A program made the position numbers and the translations under genes. 64,000 nucleotides of DNA from Isoptericola halotolerans (GTDB taxonomy: Bacteria; Actinomycetota; Actinomycetes; Actinomycetales; Cellulomonadaceae): the NCBI RefSeq assembly GCF_003003075.1, contig NZ_PVTX01000003.1, positions 62,001 through 126,000 of the forward strand. The letters run 5' to 3'. Below the pieces are notes generated by a model. It was not told the DNA's origin and made no database searches. It was given only the letters and a program-made list of their open reading frames with translations. This document shows positions 18,035 to 29,971 of this stretch, one piece after another (the stretch's first letter is position 1; each line of letters opens with the position of its first letter).

Positions 18035-18871
18035 GTGACATCGCCCTCGACACCCACCCCGCGCTGGTCCCGCTACGTCGCGATCGGCGACTCGTTCTCC
18101 GAAGGCCTGTGGGACCCGTACCCGCACACCGACGGCACCCCCGTGGCGGCCGGCACCGCGTCCGACGGCGTGCAGCGCGGCTGGACCGACCGGCTCGCCG
18201 ACCACCTCGCCGAGCGCCGCGGGGACGCGCCGTTCGAGTACGCGAACCTGGCGATCCGGGGGCGCAAGCTGCGCCAGATCATCGCCGCCCAGGTGCCCGA
18301 GGCCCTCGCCATGGAACCGGACCTGGTGTCGCTGGTGGGTGGGGGCAACGACATCCTGCGCCCTCAGGTGGACCCGCACGGGCTCTCGGCCGTGCTCGAG
18401 CGCGCGGTGGTGCAGATCCGCTCCACCGGGGCGGACGTCCTGCTGGCCACCGGGTTCCGCACGGCGGGCGCCCTGAACTGGACGCAGGGTCGGGTCGGCA
18501 TCTACAACGCGAACATCTGGTCGATCGCACGGCGGCACGGCGCGTTCGTGCTGGACACCTGGGGTCTGCACGGGCTGCAGGACTGGCGGATGTGGTCCGA
18601 CGACCGCATCCACCTCACCGACGAGGGGCACCGCCGGGTCGCGAACGCCGCGCTGGTCGGCCTGGGGCTCGAGCCGGACGACCCGGCGTTCGACGCGCCG
18701 CTGGACGCCGCGCCGTCGCCGCGGTTGCGGCAACGGCTCCAGGCGGACGCGCAGTGGGCGCGGGTGCACGTGGCCCCCTGGGTCCGACGGCGCATCACCG
18801 GCACGTCCAGCGGTGACGGCCGGCTGGCGAAGTGGGCCGAGCCGACGGTCTGGCCGCCGTCGGAGCGCTGA
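18035..18871 (+). CDS. SGNH/GDSL-family hydrolase
   Basis: A 278-residue hydrolase with block I GDSFSEG (nucleophile Ser20), block III GGGND and block V DDRIHLTDEGH carrying the Asp-His pair, so the catalytic set is complete. It lacks a signal peptide and is probably a cytosolic esterase or lipase; the substrate is unknown. GTG 18035 follows CAAGAT (18023-18028) by six bases and is chosen over GTG 18020. It lies 22 bases after ung. Confidence 0.85.
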   Translation: MTSPSTPTPRWSRYVAIGDSFSEGLWDPYPHTDGTPVAAGTASDGVQRGWTDRLADHLAERRGDAPFEYANLAIRGRKLRQIIAAQVPEALAMEPDLVSLVGGGNDILRPQVDPHGLSAVLERAVVQIRSTGADVLLATGFRTAGALNWTQGRVGIYNANIWSIARRHGAFVLDTWGLHGLQDWRMWSDDRIHLTDEGHRRVANAALVGLGLEPDDPAFDAPLDAAPSPRLRQRLQADAQWARVHVAPWVRRRITGTSSGDGRLAKWAEPTVWPPSER

Positions 18872-18910
18872 CCGAGCCGGACGCCGACCCGACCCAGCCG
18901 CGGCGCGAAC

Positions 18911-18982
18911 GTTGTGGGCGCGATTTCTGGGCTCGATATCGTCCCGAAGGGGACGAATCGGGCCAGAAATCGCGCCCACAAC
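18911..18982. repeat. 72-bp hairpin element, copy 2
   Basis: The same 20-bp arms as copy 1 (18911-18930 and 18963-18982) and the same 32-base middle length, starting GCTCGAT and ending CGGG. The inner stem is now CGTCCC/GGGACG with a GAAG loop, different in sequence from copy 1 but equally paired. It separates the SGNH gene from the converging tRNA-Thr gene. Confidence 0.9.
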
Positions 18983-18992
18983 CGGCGACAGG

Positions 18993-19068
18993 TGGAGCCG
19001 CCTGTCGGATTCGAACCGACGACCTTCCGTTTACAAGACGGGAGCTCTACCAGCTGAGCTAAGGCGGC
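18993..19068 (-). tRNA. tRNA-Thr (anticodon UGU)
   Basis: Read on the minus strand: acceptor GCCGCCT paired with AGGCGGC, D-arm GCTC...GAGC, anticodon loop CTTGTAA with TGT, and T-arm with GGTTCGAATCC. The CCA end is encoded (18993-18995). The anticodon stem has one unpaired top position (C-A). It decodes ACA and, by wobble, other Thr codons. Confidence 0.96.
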
Positions 19069-19119
19069 GGGAGCGGGGACCAGCCTACCGCGCAGCGGCA
19101 GCCGGCCCCCGCCGGGGCG

Positions 19120-19989
19120 TCAGCCCTCCGAGGACTCCTCCTCGGCCGAGTCCTCCTCGGCCGCGGGGGCGCCGCCCTGCACGGCCGCGAGCAGCGCACC
19201 GGGCTGGTTCCAGCCCTCGAAGCGCTCGCCGTCGACGACGATCGTCGGCGTGCCGAAGCCGCCGTCGGCGTTCACCAGCGCCTCGTTCGCCGTGGCCTCG
19301 TTGGTCAGGGAGTACACGTACTGACCGAAGGTCTCCCGAGCGGTACCGTCCGCGATGCCGGCCGCGACGTCCGCCGGCGCTCCGGCACCCTCCGCGAGGT
19401 CGGCGATCGCCTCGTCGTCGAGGCCCTCCGTCCCCTCCTCCGGCTGGTTCGCGAACAGCGCCTCGTTGAAGTCGAAGAACGCCTCGGGAGCACGGTCGGC
19501 CACCCAGTAGGCCGCCGAGGCCGCGCGGGTCGAGTACTCCTCACCGTTCGAGGCGCGGTCCAGGATCGACACCGGGTGGAAGACGACGGTGGCGTCACCG
19601 GACGTGAGCATCGTCTCGACGTCGGCGCCGTTGATCTGCTCGAACTGACCGCACACGGGGCACATGTAGTCGAGGTACTCGTCGACCACGGGCGCACCCT
19701 CGTTCTCGGTGCCGGCGACCAGGTCGGCGCCCACGGGGATGCCGCCACCCTCCGTCGCCGTCGAGGGCACGTCGGTGACCTCGGCCAGCGGGATGTCCTC
19801 GACGTTCTTCTTGGCGCCCTCGTTGACGAGGATGAACGCGGCGACGGCGACCAGCGCGGCGATCGCGACGCCGAGCCCCCCGAAGACGAGGATGCGGTTG
19901 CGCTTGTCGCGCTGCGCCTGCTTCTTCTGCCGCGCGAGCGCCTCCTGGCGCGCCTCCTCGCGGAGCTGGGCCTTGTTCTTGTTCGACAT
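19120..19989 (-). CDS. DsbA-like membrane-tethered thioredoxin-fold protein
   Basis: A 289-residue protein: highly charged cytosolic N-terminus (about 30 residues of Lys/Arg/Gln/Glu), one transmembrane segment (33-55), then an extracytoplasmic DsbA-type thioredoxin fold with active site Cys110-Pro-Val-Cys113, an inserted helical domain and the cis-Pro loop FGTPTIVVDG. It should be an oxidoreductase for exported proteins. The C-terminus is Glu/Ser-rich. It lies downstream of the kinase gene on the same strand, 120 bases away. Confidence 0.9.
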   Translation of the reverse strand: MSNKNKAQLREEARQEALARQKKQAQRDKRNRILVFGGLGVAIAALVAVAAFILVNEGAKKNVEDIPLAEVTDVPSTATEGGGIPVGADLVAGTENEGAPVVDEYLDYMCPVCGQFEQINGADVETMLTSGDATVVFHPVSILDRASNGEEYSTRAASAAYWVADRAPEAFFDFNEALFANQPEEGTEGLDDEAIADLAEGAGAPADVAAGIADGTARETFGQYVYSLTNEATANEALVNADGGFGTPTIVVDGERFEGWNQPGALLAAVQGGAPAAEEDSAEEESSEG

Positions 19990-20089
19990 CTCGGTAGAGG
20001 TCCTTCGGGTCGTGGGTTCCGGGCGGCAGATCCGCGCGCCAGCCTACCGGCGCGGACACCTCCGCCCGCGTGAACCTATCGACGAAGCC

Positions 20090-20112
20090 TGAGCGCTACC
20101 TGTGAGCGCTCA
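20090..20112 (-). terminator. Small hairpin at the kinase gene end
   Basis: TGAGCGCT, seven bases, then AGCGCTCA; the stem includes the stop codon of the kinase gene. Short for a terminator, so a weak attenuator at best. Confidence 0.35.
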
Positions 20113-22056
20113 GAAGAACGACGGCGGCCCACCCATGGGCCACCACTCGATCGGGTGCGGGTCGCCGCTGAGCTGCGTGTACAGGATCCACGACCCGACG
20201 AGGCACACCGCCACCACGATCACCGCGCCGAGCAGGCCTGGCGCGAGGTTCGCGAGGATCGTCCGCGCACCGTCGCGCGCCGTGCGACCCGCCGGCCCGA
20301 ACCAGGTCGCCAGCACCACCGCGACCATCGCCCCGGCCAGCACGAGCCCGAAGACGACCGGCGCGTTGCGGCCGCCGACCGACCGGGAGGCGACGTCCTC
20401 CAGCGGCATGACGATGAGGTTGCCGTCGCCGAACAGCCAGTAGCCGCCCATGACCGCCAGGAGTCCCACGCACCCGCCGACCAGCGCGGCGGGCACGATC
20501 CCGAGCGCACCGACGACGGCGTGGTACGGGAAGAGGAGGGTCGCCACCAGCCCGTCGGACCGGTTCACGCCCTTGCGCTCGCGCCGCTCGTGGAAGCGCT
20601 GACCCGAGGTCCCGACGATGCGGCACAGCACGGTGAGGCCGCAGAGCACGCCGAACGCGATCAGCGGGTAGAACGCGGCCAGCACGACGACCGGCAGGCC
20701 CAGCGCCAGCACGCTCCCCCACCGGCGCGGGTGCACGGGTGCCACGTACGGGCCCGCGGGCTGCTCAGGTTCCGGGTCCGGGTCGGGCGTCGCGTCCGCC
20801 AGCTCCTCGTAGCTGCGGTACCGGACGTCCCCGACCGGCAGGATCTGGGTGCCGCCGTCCTGCGCCATCGCCCGCTCGCGCTCGTCGGCGGGCATCGCAC
20901 GCCGGGCGTCCTGCGGGGGCGGCGGGGGTACGGGCGGCCCGACGACGGCGGTCTCGTCCCCGGCGCGCGCCGCGGCCACCTCCCGGGTCGCCCCGCCCGG
21001 GGCCGTGCCGTCACCACCCGTCTCCGCGCCGGGTGCCGTGCCGTCGTCGTCCGCCGACTCCCCGGAGACCGCGGTGTCGGCGCCGGCCCGGCCCGCGGCG
21101 GACGCTCCCGCGAGCGCCGCCGTCGCCGCACCCGCGGCGACCACGATGCGCTGGGTGGCCTGCGGGTCGTCCGGGACGCCGACGACGTCGCTCGCCCCCG
21201 CCTCCAGGTCGCGGCGGACGGCGCGCACCACGTCGGTGGGGCCCCAGCGCCGGGCGGGGTCGGCGTGCAGCGCGCCCGCGAGCGCCCGCCCGGTGCGGGC
21301 CGGGACGCCGACCAGGTCGGCCCGGCCCTCCCGCGACCGGCGGAGCACGAGGTCGGTCGGGCGCACGCCGAACGGCGACCGCCCGGTCGCGGCGAAGGCC
21401 AGCAGCGCGGCCCAGCTCCACCAGTCGGTCTCGGGCACCGGGTCGCCGCCGTCCAGCAGCTCGGGCGCGATGTACCCGGGGGTGCCCATCACGAACCCGG
21501 TCATGGTGGTGCGGGCGTCCTCGGTGCTCTGCGCGATCCCGAAGTCGATCAGCGAGGGCCCGGCGCCGGTGACCATGACGTTGGAGGGCTTGAGGTCCCG
21601 GTGCACCACCCCGGCGGCGTGCACGGACTCCAGGGCGTCGGCGAGCTGGTCGGCCAGCGAGAAGAGGTCGGCGACGTCGAGGGGGCCGCGCGCGTCGACC
21701 TCCTCCTCGAGCGTGAGTCCCTCGATCAGCTCGGTGACGACGAACGCCTGGGGACCCTCGAACTCCGCGTCGAGCACCTGCGCGACGGCGGGGTGGCGCA
21801 GGCGCTGCAGGGCCGCGACCTCGCGGCGCAGCCGCTGCCGGCCGGCAGGGTTCGCGTCCACGTGCGCGTGCAGCACCTTGAGCGCGACGCGCTGCCCACC
21901 GCCGTCGACCGCCTCGTAGACGGCGCCCATCGCGCCGCGGCCGAGCAGGGACACGACGGAGTAGCCCCCGATGTCGGACCCCGCAGGCAACGTCCCGTCG
22001 GCTCCGGACGCCGGGGCACCCGCCGTCATCACCTGTGCCTCGTCGCCCTCTCCCAT
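20110..22056 (-). CDS. Serine/threonine protein kinase with C-terminal membrane domain
   Basis: A 648-residue PknB-type kinase. Catalytic elements: Gly-loop LLGRGAMGAVYEA, ATP-anchoring Lys60, HRDLKPSN (152-159), DFG (171-173) and APE (197-199). After an Ala/Gly/Thr-rich linker come about four to five membrane segments near the C-terminus (roughly 455-645), with no extracellular PASTA or sensor domain. It is probably a Hanks-type signalling kinase held at the membrane. ATG 22056 is preceded by TACGGT (22069-22064) with seven bases between, so it is likely leaderless; an upstream ATG at 22110 would add a poor N-terminus. Confidence 0.9.
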   Translation of the reverse strand: MGEGDEAQVMTAGAPASGADGTLPAGSDIGGYSVVSLLGRGAMGAVYEAVDGGGQRVALKVLHAHVDANPAGRQRLRREVAALQRLRHPAVAQVLDAEFEGPQAFVVTELIEGLTLEEEVDARGPLDVADLFSLADQLADALESVHAAGVVHRDLKPSNVMVTGAGPSLIDFGIAQSTEDARTTMTGFVMGTPGYIAPELLDGGDPVPETDWWSWAALLAFAATGRSPFGVRPTDLVLRRSREGRADLVGVPARTGRALAGALHADPARRWGPTDVVRAVRRDLEAGASDVVGVPDDPQATQRIVVAAGAATAALAGASAAGRAGADTAVSGESADDDGTAPGAETGGDGTAPGGATREVAAARAGDETAVVGPPVPPPPPQDARRAMPADERERAMAQDGGTQILPVGDVRYRSYEELADATPDPDPEPEQPAGPYVAPVHPRRWGSVLALGLPVVVLAAFYPLIAFGVLCGLTVLCRIVGTSGQRFHERRERKGVNRSDGLVATLLFPYHAVVGALGIVPAALVGGCVGLLAVMGGYWLFGDGNLIVMPLEDVASRSVGGRNAPVVFGLVLAGAMVAVVLATWFGPAGRTARDGARTILANLAPGLLGAVIVVAVCLVGSWILYTQLSGDPHPIEWWPMGGPPSFF

Positions 22057-22230
22057 GGGCCACACCGTAGCGCCGGGGCGGGGGTCCGCGCGCTCGCACC
22101 GCGCGGGCACGCGTCCCGCGACACCGGTGGCCGAGCAGCCAGGGGCCCCGCTCGGTAAGGTTCGCCGTGGGCGTCTGGCTACCCTGTCAAGTCAGTGCGG
22201 GGGGCCACCAACCTGGGGAGAGAACAACCT

Positions 22231-23680
<1,450 letters not shown>

Positions 23681-23688
<8 letters not shown>

Positions 23689-24526
23689 GGCGATCGCCCC
23701 CTCCCTCGCCACCGCCCTGGAGCAGCTCGTGGCCGACGACGGCGCCGCGGTGCTCGTCGCGCTCGACTTCGACGGGGTGCTCGCCCCGCTCGTGGACGAC
23801 CCGACCGCGTCCCGCATGACGGCGGCCACCCGCGCGGCCGTGGACCGGCTGGGGGCGCACGTGCGCGGCGACGGGCCCGCGGACGCCGGGGCCGCGGCCG
23901 GGCGTGCCCGGCTCGCCTTCGTCTCCGGCCGTGACCTCGAGGACCTGGCGCAGCGCTCCGTCCCGCCGGTCGGCGCGTACCTGGTGGGCAGCCACGGCGC
24001 GCAGACCGGCCACGCGACCACCGCGGGGCTCGACGCGGTGCCGTTCGAGCTCACCGCCGAGCAGGCCGACGTCCTGGCCGAGCTCACGGCGGCGCTCGAC
24101 GCCGCCGTCGTGGGCCGGGACGGGGCGTGGGTGCAGCGCAAGCCGAGCGCCGCCGTCCTGCACACGCGCACGGCCGGGCCCGCGGACACGGCCGCCGCCG
24201 TCGAGGCGGCCGACGCCGCGGCGGCACGGCTCGGGCTGGACGCGATGCACGGCAAGGACGTGGTCGAGATCGCCGTGCTGCACACGACCAAGGGCGAGGC
24301 GCTCGAACGGCTGCGCACCGTCGTCGCGCAGGATGCCGGCGCCTCGGCCACGCGCGTCCTGTACGCGGGCGACGACACCACGGACGAGAAGGCCTTCGCC
24401 GTGCTCGGCGCGGGCGACGTGACCATCAAGGTGGGGCCCGGCGAGACCCTGGCCGCGCACCGCGTCGCGGACAGCGACGCCGTGGCCGCCGTCCTCGACC
24501 GGATCACGGACCTCCTCGCCGTGTGA
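23681..24526 (+). CDS. otsB: Trehalose-6-phosphate phosphatase
   Basis: A 281-residue HAD-superfamily phosphatase releasing trehalose from trehalose 6-phosphate. The nucleophile motif is DFDG (Asp29/Asp31), FVSGR is motif II, and YAGDDTTDEKAF is the acidic metal-binding motif IV. Its start overlaps otsA by eight bases, implying coupled translation and an OtsAB operon for osmolyte and stress-protectant synthesis. Confidence 0.94.
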
Positions 24527-24644
24527 GGCGGACCGCTGCACGAACGTGACCAGGGACATGGCGTGATCCCGGTCACGGCCATGTACTATCGAGCAGCGCC
24601 AATCCCCGGGACGGACCGGGGCCGGGCGCGTCGAACAACAGAAT

Positions 24645-24660
24645 GTGTCACCGCTGACAC
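24645..24660. promoter_or_regulatory. Inverted repeat upstream of the sugar-importer ATPase
   Basis: GTGTCA-CCGC-TGACAC, a perfect 6-bp inverted repeat about 72 bases before the ATG. A -10-like TACTAT lies upstream near 24583. The repeat could be an operator for a carbohydrate regulator or a weak mRNA hairpin. Confidence 0.35.
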
Positions 24661-24732
24661 GCCAGTCGTGAACGCAAGACACCCGACCACAACGGATCGT
24701 CCGGCACGTACCTGCCGGTGGAGGGAATCACC

Positions 24733-25848
<1,116 letters not shown>

Positions 25849-25864
25849 ACCACGCCTAGCGTCT

Positions 25865-25900
25865 GACGGGCGGGTCCGGCTTCGGCCGGGCCCGCCCGTC
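25865..25900 (+). terminator. Terminator after the sugar-importer ATPase gene
   Basis: GACGGGCGGG pairs with CCCGCCCGTC around a GGCTTCGGCC-type tip. It lies between the ATPase stop codon and the promoter of the DUF4032 gene. Confidence 0.75.
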
Positions 25901-25920
25901 GTCGTCTACGCTGACACCCG

Positions 25921-27198
25921 ATGGAACAGCTGCAGATCACCTCGGCGACGCCGAACTCGGCGCTGCTCGACCTGCCCTGGCGGCAACCGCTCGCCGAGTG
26001 GCCGGCCGACGTGCTGGCCGCCCTGCCCCGCGGTATCTCCCGGCACGTGGTGCGGTTCGTGCGCCTCGACGGCCGCGTGCTCGCGATCAAGGAGATCAGC
26101 GAGTCGATCGCGTTCCGCGAGTACGAGATGCTGCGCCAGCTGCGCAAGCTCGAGGTGCCCGCCGTGAAGCCGGTCGGCGTCGTCACGGGCCGCCGGTCCG
26201 ACGCGGGCGAGCCGCTCGAGGCCGCGCTCGTCACCGAGCACCTCGCGTTCTCGCTGCCGTACCGCTCCGTGTTCAGCCAGGCGCTGCGCGACGAGACGGT
26301 GAACCGGCTCATCGACGCCCTCACCGTGCTCCTGGTCCGCCTGCACCTGACCGGGTTCTTCTGGGGCGACGTGTCGCTGTCCAACACGCTGTTCCGCCGC
26401 GACGCCGAGCAGTTCGCCGCGTACCTCGTCGACGCGGAGACCGGCGCCCTGCACCGCGAGCTCACCCGCGGACAGCGGGAGTACGACGTCGACCTGGCGC
26501 GCACCAACATCATCGGTGAGCTGATGGACCTCACCGCCGGCGAGCTCCTCGACGAGGAGATCGACGAGATCGCGATCGGCGACTCGCTCGTCGAGCGGTA
26601 CACGGAGCTCTGGCAGGCGCTCACCGGCGTCGAGGCCTTCCACGCCGACGAGCGCTGGCGTGTCGCCGCGCGCATCGAGCGTCTCAACGAGCTCGGCTTC
26701 GACGTCGGCGAGCTGTCCATCACCACCGACATCGACGGCACCACCGTGCAGATCCAGCCCCAGGTGGTGGACGCGGGGCACCACTCGCGGCGGCTGCTCA
26801 AGCTCACCGGCCTGGACGTGCAGGACAACCAGGCCCGCCGACTGCTCAACGACCTCGACTCCTACCAGGCGGCGACGGAGCGCCAGGAGGAGGACGAGCA
26901 GCTCGTGGCGCACGACTGGCTGCAGAACGTCTTCCGGCCGACGATCCGCGCCGTGCCCCGCGAGCTCCGGCGCAAGCTCGAGCCCGCGCAGCTCTACCAC
27001 GAGATCCTCGACCACCGGTGGTTCATCTCCGAGCAGGCGCAGCGCGACGTGCCGATGCCCGAGACCGTGGCGTCCTACGTGGAGAACGTGCTCCAGCACC
27101 GTCCCGACGAGAAGGCCATCCTCGGCCTCGCCCCCGGGGAGGCGCCTGAAGAGGGCCCCGAGTCGGACTACTTCCACTACGCGTCGGCGGACGGCTGA
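25921..27198 (+). CDS. DUF4032 protein with a kinase-like fold
   Basis: A 425-residue protein. The first 230 residues resemble a lipopolysaccharide-kinase/aminoglycoside-phosphotransferase-like fold (RLDGRVLAIKEISES with a likely ATP-binding Lys; then FFWGDVSLSNTLF and YLVDAETGAL in place of HxDxxxxN and DxD). The rest is the DUF4032 domain. Function is unknown; it may be a pseudokinase or a kinase of unknown target. TACGCT (25907-25912) lies eight bases before ATG, implying leaderless mRNA. Array C follows. Confidence 0.85.
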   Translation: MEQLQITSATPNSALLDLPWRQPLAEWPADVLAALPRGISRHVVRFVRLDGRVLAIKEISESIAFREYEMLRQLRKLEVPAVKPVGVVTGRRSDAGEPLEAALVTEHLAFSLPYRSVFSQALRDETVNRLIDALTVLLVRLHLTGFFWGDVSLSNTLFRRDAEQFAAYLVDAETGALHRELTRGQREYDVDLARTNIIGELMDLTAGELLDEEIDEIAIGDSLVERYTELWQALTGVEAFHADERWRVAARIERLNELGFDVGELSITTDIDGTTVQIQPQVVDAGHHSRRLLKLTGLDVQDNQARRLLNDLDSYQAATERQEEDEQLVAHDWLQNVFRPTIRAVPRELRRKLEPAQLYHEILDHRWFISEQAQRDVPMPETVASYVENVLQHRPDEKAILGLAPGEAPEEGPESDYFHYASADG

Positions 27199-27224
27199 GC
27201 CCCACCGTCCGCCCGCCCCCCGCC

Positions 27225-27541
27225 GAGGTAGTGGCGGTCCCGCCGAGGTAGTAGAGGTTCCGGCCGAGGTAGTAGCGATTGCCGCGAGGTAGCACAGTTC
27301 TCGCTGAGGTAGCCCGACGCCGCGAGGAGACGCCGGGGCGGCGAGCGTCGGAGCCGGGTGGCGGAGGCCCGTGGACGCGCGTCACTCCGGACGGCGACCC
27401 GCCGGACGCCCCTCTACCCGCCGCCGTCGGCCACTACCTCGGCGCGAGCGCTACTACCTCGGCCGGAACCTCTACTACCTCGGCGTATGTGCCACTACCT
27501 CGGCCGAGCCGCTACTACCTCGGCGGAGATGTGCCTACCTC
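27225..27541. repeat. GAGGTAG repeat array C (5 forward + 6 reverse)
   Basis: Forward GAGG cores start at 27225, 27245, 27266, 27286 and 27306. Reverse CTACCTC cores end at 27440, 27460, 27481, 27501, 27521 and 27541. Steps are 20 or 21 bp. Forward units follow the DUF4032 gene and reverse units follow rlmB, which converge here. The central ~120 bases (27313-27432) are GC-rich with no gene or clear terminator that I can see. This accounts for the whole 347-base gap. Confidence 0.93.
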
Positions 27542-27545
27542 GCGG

Positions 27546-28538
27546 TCAGGCAGTGGCGGCGGCTCGGGCCTGAGCCACCTCGTACAGCGAGATGCCCGCG
27601 GCGACACCGGCGTTGAGCGACTCCACCGACGAGGCGATGGGGATCGACGCCACCGCGTCGCAGGTCTCGCGGACCAGCCGCGAGAGCCCCTTGCCCTCGG
27701 AGCCGACCACGATGACGAGCGGGTCGGTCGCGAACGGCAGGTCCCGGATCGCGGTGTCCCCGCCGGCGTCGAGCCCGACGACGAACACGCCCGACTTCTT
27801 CAGCTCGGTCAGCGTGCGCGCCAGGTTGGTCTCCTTGGCGACCGGCACCCGCGCCGCGGCACCGGCCGAGACCTTCCACGCCGACGCCGTCACGGAGGCC
27901 GAGCGCCGGGAGGGCACAAGCACGCCGTGCGCGCCGAACGCGCCGGCCGACCGGAGCACGGCGCCCAGGTTGCGGGGGTCGGTGACCGAGTCGAGCGCGA
28001 CGATGAGCGGCGGCTCCCCGGCGTCCGCCGCGGCGTCGAGCAGGTCCTCGACGTCCTTGTACTCGTAGGGCGGCACCTCGAGGGCCACGCCCTGGTGCAC
28101 GGAGCCCTCGGTGAGCTGGTCCAGCGCCCCGCGCGACGACTCGAGCAGGCGCGCCCCGCGCATCGAGGCGAGCTCGAGGATCTCGCGGGTGCGGTCGTCG
28201 TGGTCGATGCGCTCGGCGATGTGCACGGCCGTGACCGGGGCCTGCGTGCGCAGCGCCTCCAGCACCGCGTTGCGGCCGGCCACCACCTCGGCACCGCCGG
28301 TCGCCTTGCGCGTGCCGCGGGAGACGCCCTTGCGCGCTCCCTGCGCGCTCTGCGACTCCTGGCGCTTCTCGGCGGCCACCTTCTTCTTGTGCGCCGGGTG
28401 GTAGGTGCGGTCCTCCGCGCGCGGCGTCGGCCCCTTGCCCTGCAGCGCCTTGCGGCTGTGGCCGCCGGTGCCGACCTGTGCGCCCTTCTTGGTGCTTCCC
28501 TTGCGCTTCGCGCCGGGTCGCTGCGAGTTGCCCGCCAT
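27546..28538 (-). CDS. rlmB: 23S rRNA (guanosine-2'-O-)-methyltransferase RlmB
   Basis: A 330-residue SpoU/TrmH methyltransferase. After a ~75-residue Lys/Arg-rich tail and the L30e-like substrate domain (EVVAGRNAVLEALR onward), the three knotted-fold motifs appear: NLGAVLRSAGAFG, VIVVGSEGKGLS and SIPIASSVESLNAGVAAGI. It methylates G2251 (E. coli numbering) in the peptidyl-transferase centre. The ATG overlaps the cysS stop by one base, as in other actinobacteria where the two are paired. Confidence 0.93.
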   Translation of the reverse strand: MAGNSQRPGAKRKGSTKKGAQVGTGGHSRKALQGKGPTPRAEDRTYHPAHKKKVAAEKRQESQSAQGARKGVSRGTRKATGGAEVVAGRNAVLEALRTQAPVTAVHIAERIDHDDRTREILELASMRGARLLESSRGALDQLTEGSVHQGVALEVPPYEYKDVEDLLDAAADAGEPPLIVALDSVTDPRNLGAVLRSAGAFGAHGVLVPSRRSASVTASAWKVSAGAAARVPVAKETNLARTLTELKKSGVFVVGLDAGGDTAIRDLPFATDPLVIVVGSEGKGLSRLVRETCDAVASIPIASSVESLNAGVAAGISLYEVAQARAAATA

Positions 28539-29971
28539 CAGCTGTTCTCCTCCGTGGTGGACAACGCCCAACGGGCGCCGTCCGGTGAGTCCTGCACGAC
28601 GACGCCGGCCGCGGCGAGGCGGTCCCGGATCGCGTCGCTGGTGGCCCAGTCCTTCGCGGCACGGGCAGCGGCCCGCGCCTCGAGCTCCGCGCGCACGACG
28701 GCGTCCAGCGCGTCGGCCACCTTGGTGTCTGCTTCCGCGGCCCAGAGCGGGTCGGCGGGGTCGAGGCCGAGCACGTCGAGCATGCCCCGCAGCGCGACCA
28801 GCGCCCGGCGGGCGCCGTCGTCGTCGGCCGCGGCGAGCGCCGTGTTCCCGGACCGCAAGGTCTCGTGCACGACGGCGAGGGCGGCCGGGACGTTGAGGTC
28901 GTCGTCCATCGCGGCCTCGAAGGCCGGCGGCAGCGCCGAGGTGGCGACCTCCGCCCGGGAGACGTCGCCGACGCGCTCGGTGGCGCGTGCCACGAACCCG
29001 ACGAGGCGCTCCCAGGTGTTGCGGGCCTCGTCGAGCGTGTCCGGGCCCCACTCGAGCATCGAGCGGTACTGGACCGCTGCCAGGGCGTAGCGCACGACCG
29101 GCGCTGGCGCCTTGGCGAGGACCTCGCTCATGAGCAGCCCGTTGCCGAGCGACTTGCTCATCTTCACGCCCTGCTGGGTCACCCAGGCGGAGTGCATCCA
29201 CCGGTCGGCGAACCCGTAGCCCGCGGCACGGGACTGGGCCTGCTCGTTCTCGTGGTGCGGGAACCGCAGGTCGAGGCCGCCGCCGTGGATGTCGAAGGAC
29301 TCGCCCAGGTACCGGTGCGCCATCGCCGAGCACTCGAGGTGCCAGCCAGGCCGGCCGCGGCCGAACGGGGTGTCCCACGCGGCGGTCTCCGGCTCACCGG
29401 GTCGCGACGCCTTCCACAGCGCGAAGTCGTGCGGGTCGCGCTTCTCGGTCGTAGCGGCGTCGTCCGTCGACTCGGGGTTGAGGTCCTCGAGCCGCTGCGT
29501 GGTCAGCTCGCCGTAGGCGGGCCAGGACCGGACGTCGAACCAGACGTTGCCGGGGCCGGTGGCATAGGCGTGCCCCGACTCGACGAGACGTTCCATCAGA
29601 TCGATCATCTGCGGCACGTGGCCGGTGGCACGCGGCTCGTAGGTGGGCGGCAGGACGCCCAGCGCGTCGTACGCGGCGGTGAACTCCCGCTCGTGCACAG
29701 CGGCGTGCGCCCACCACTCGACCCCGGCCGCGGCGGCCTTGGTGAGGATCTTGTCGTCGATGTCCGTGACGTTGCGGATCAGCGTCACGTCCAGCCCCTT
29801 GCGCCGCAGCCAGCGGCGCAGCACGTCGAACGCGACGGCGGGTCGCAGGTGGCCGACGTGCGGCGAGGACTGCACGGTGGCGCCACAGAGGTAGATGCCG
29901 ACCTTGCCCGGGGTGCGTGGGACGAGCTCGCGCACGGTGCGCGTGGCGGTGTCATACAGGTGCAAGGTCAC
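28538..29971 (-). CDS. cysS: Cysteinyl-tRNA synthetase
   Basis: A 477-residue class I synthetase charging tRNA-Cys. Seen: zinc ligand region [18 protein letters not shown] with the HIGH-type motif (HVGH), [28 protein letters not shown], and KMSKSLGNG. Start GTG 29971 overlaps the LtrA stop by four bases; the open frame upstream has no homology. MshC, the paralogous mycothiol enzyme, differs; the length and the HHENE segment here fit CysS proper. Confidence 0.94.
   Translation of the reverse strand: MTLHLYDTATRTVRELVPRTPGKVGIYLCGATVQSSPHVGHLRPAVAFDVLRRWLRRKGLDVTLIRNVTDIDDKILTKAAAAGVEWWAHAAVHEREFTAAYDALGVLPPTYEPRATGHVPQMIDLMERLVESGHAYATGPGNVWFDVRSWPAYGELTTQRLEDLNPESTDDAATTEKRDPHDFALWKASRPGEPETAAWDTPFGRGRPGWHLECSAMAHRYLGESFDIHGGGLDLRFPHHENEQAQSRAAGYGFADRWMHSAWVTQQGVKMSKSLGNGLLMSEVLAKAPAPVVRYALAAVQYRSMLEWGPDTLDEARNTWERLVGFVARATERVGDVSRAEVATSALPPAFEAAMDDDLNVPAALAVVHETLRSGNTALAAADDDGARRALVALRGMLDVLGLDPADPLWAAEADTKVADALDAVVRAELEARAAARAAKDWATSDAIRDRLAAAGVVVQDSPDGARWALSTTEENS

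Noticed and set aside
20155-22158. Plus-strand open frame of 667 codons opposite the protein kinase gene
   Set aside because: His/Arg/Gly-rich shadow; the minus strand carries intact kinase motifs.
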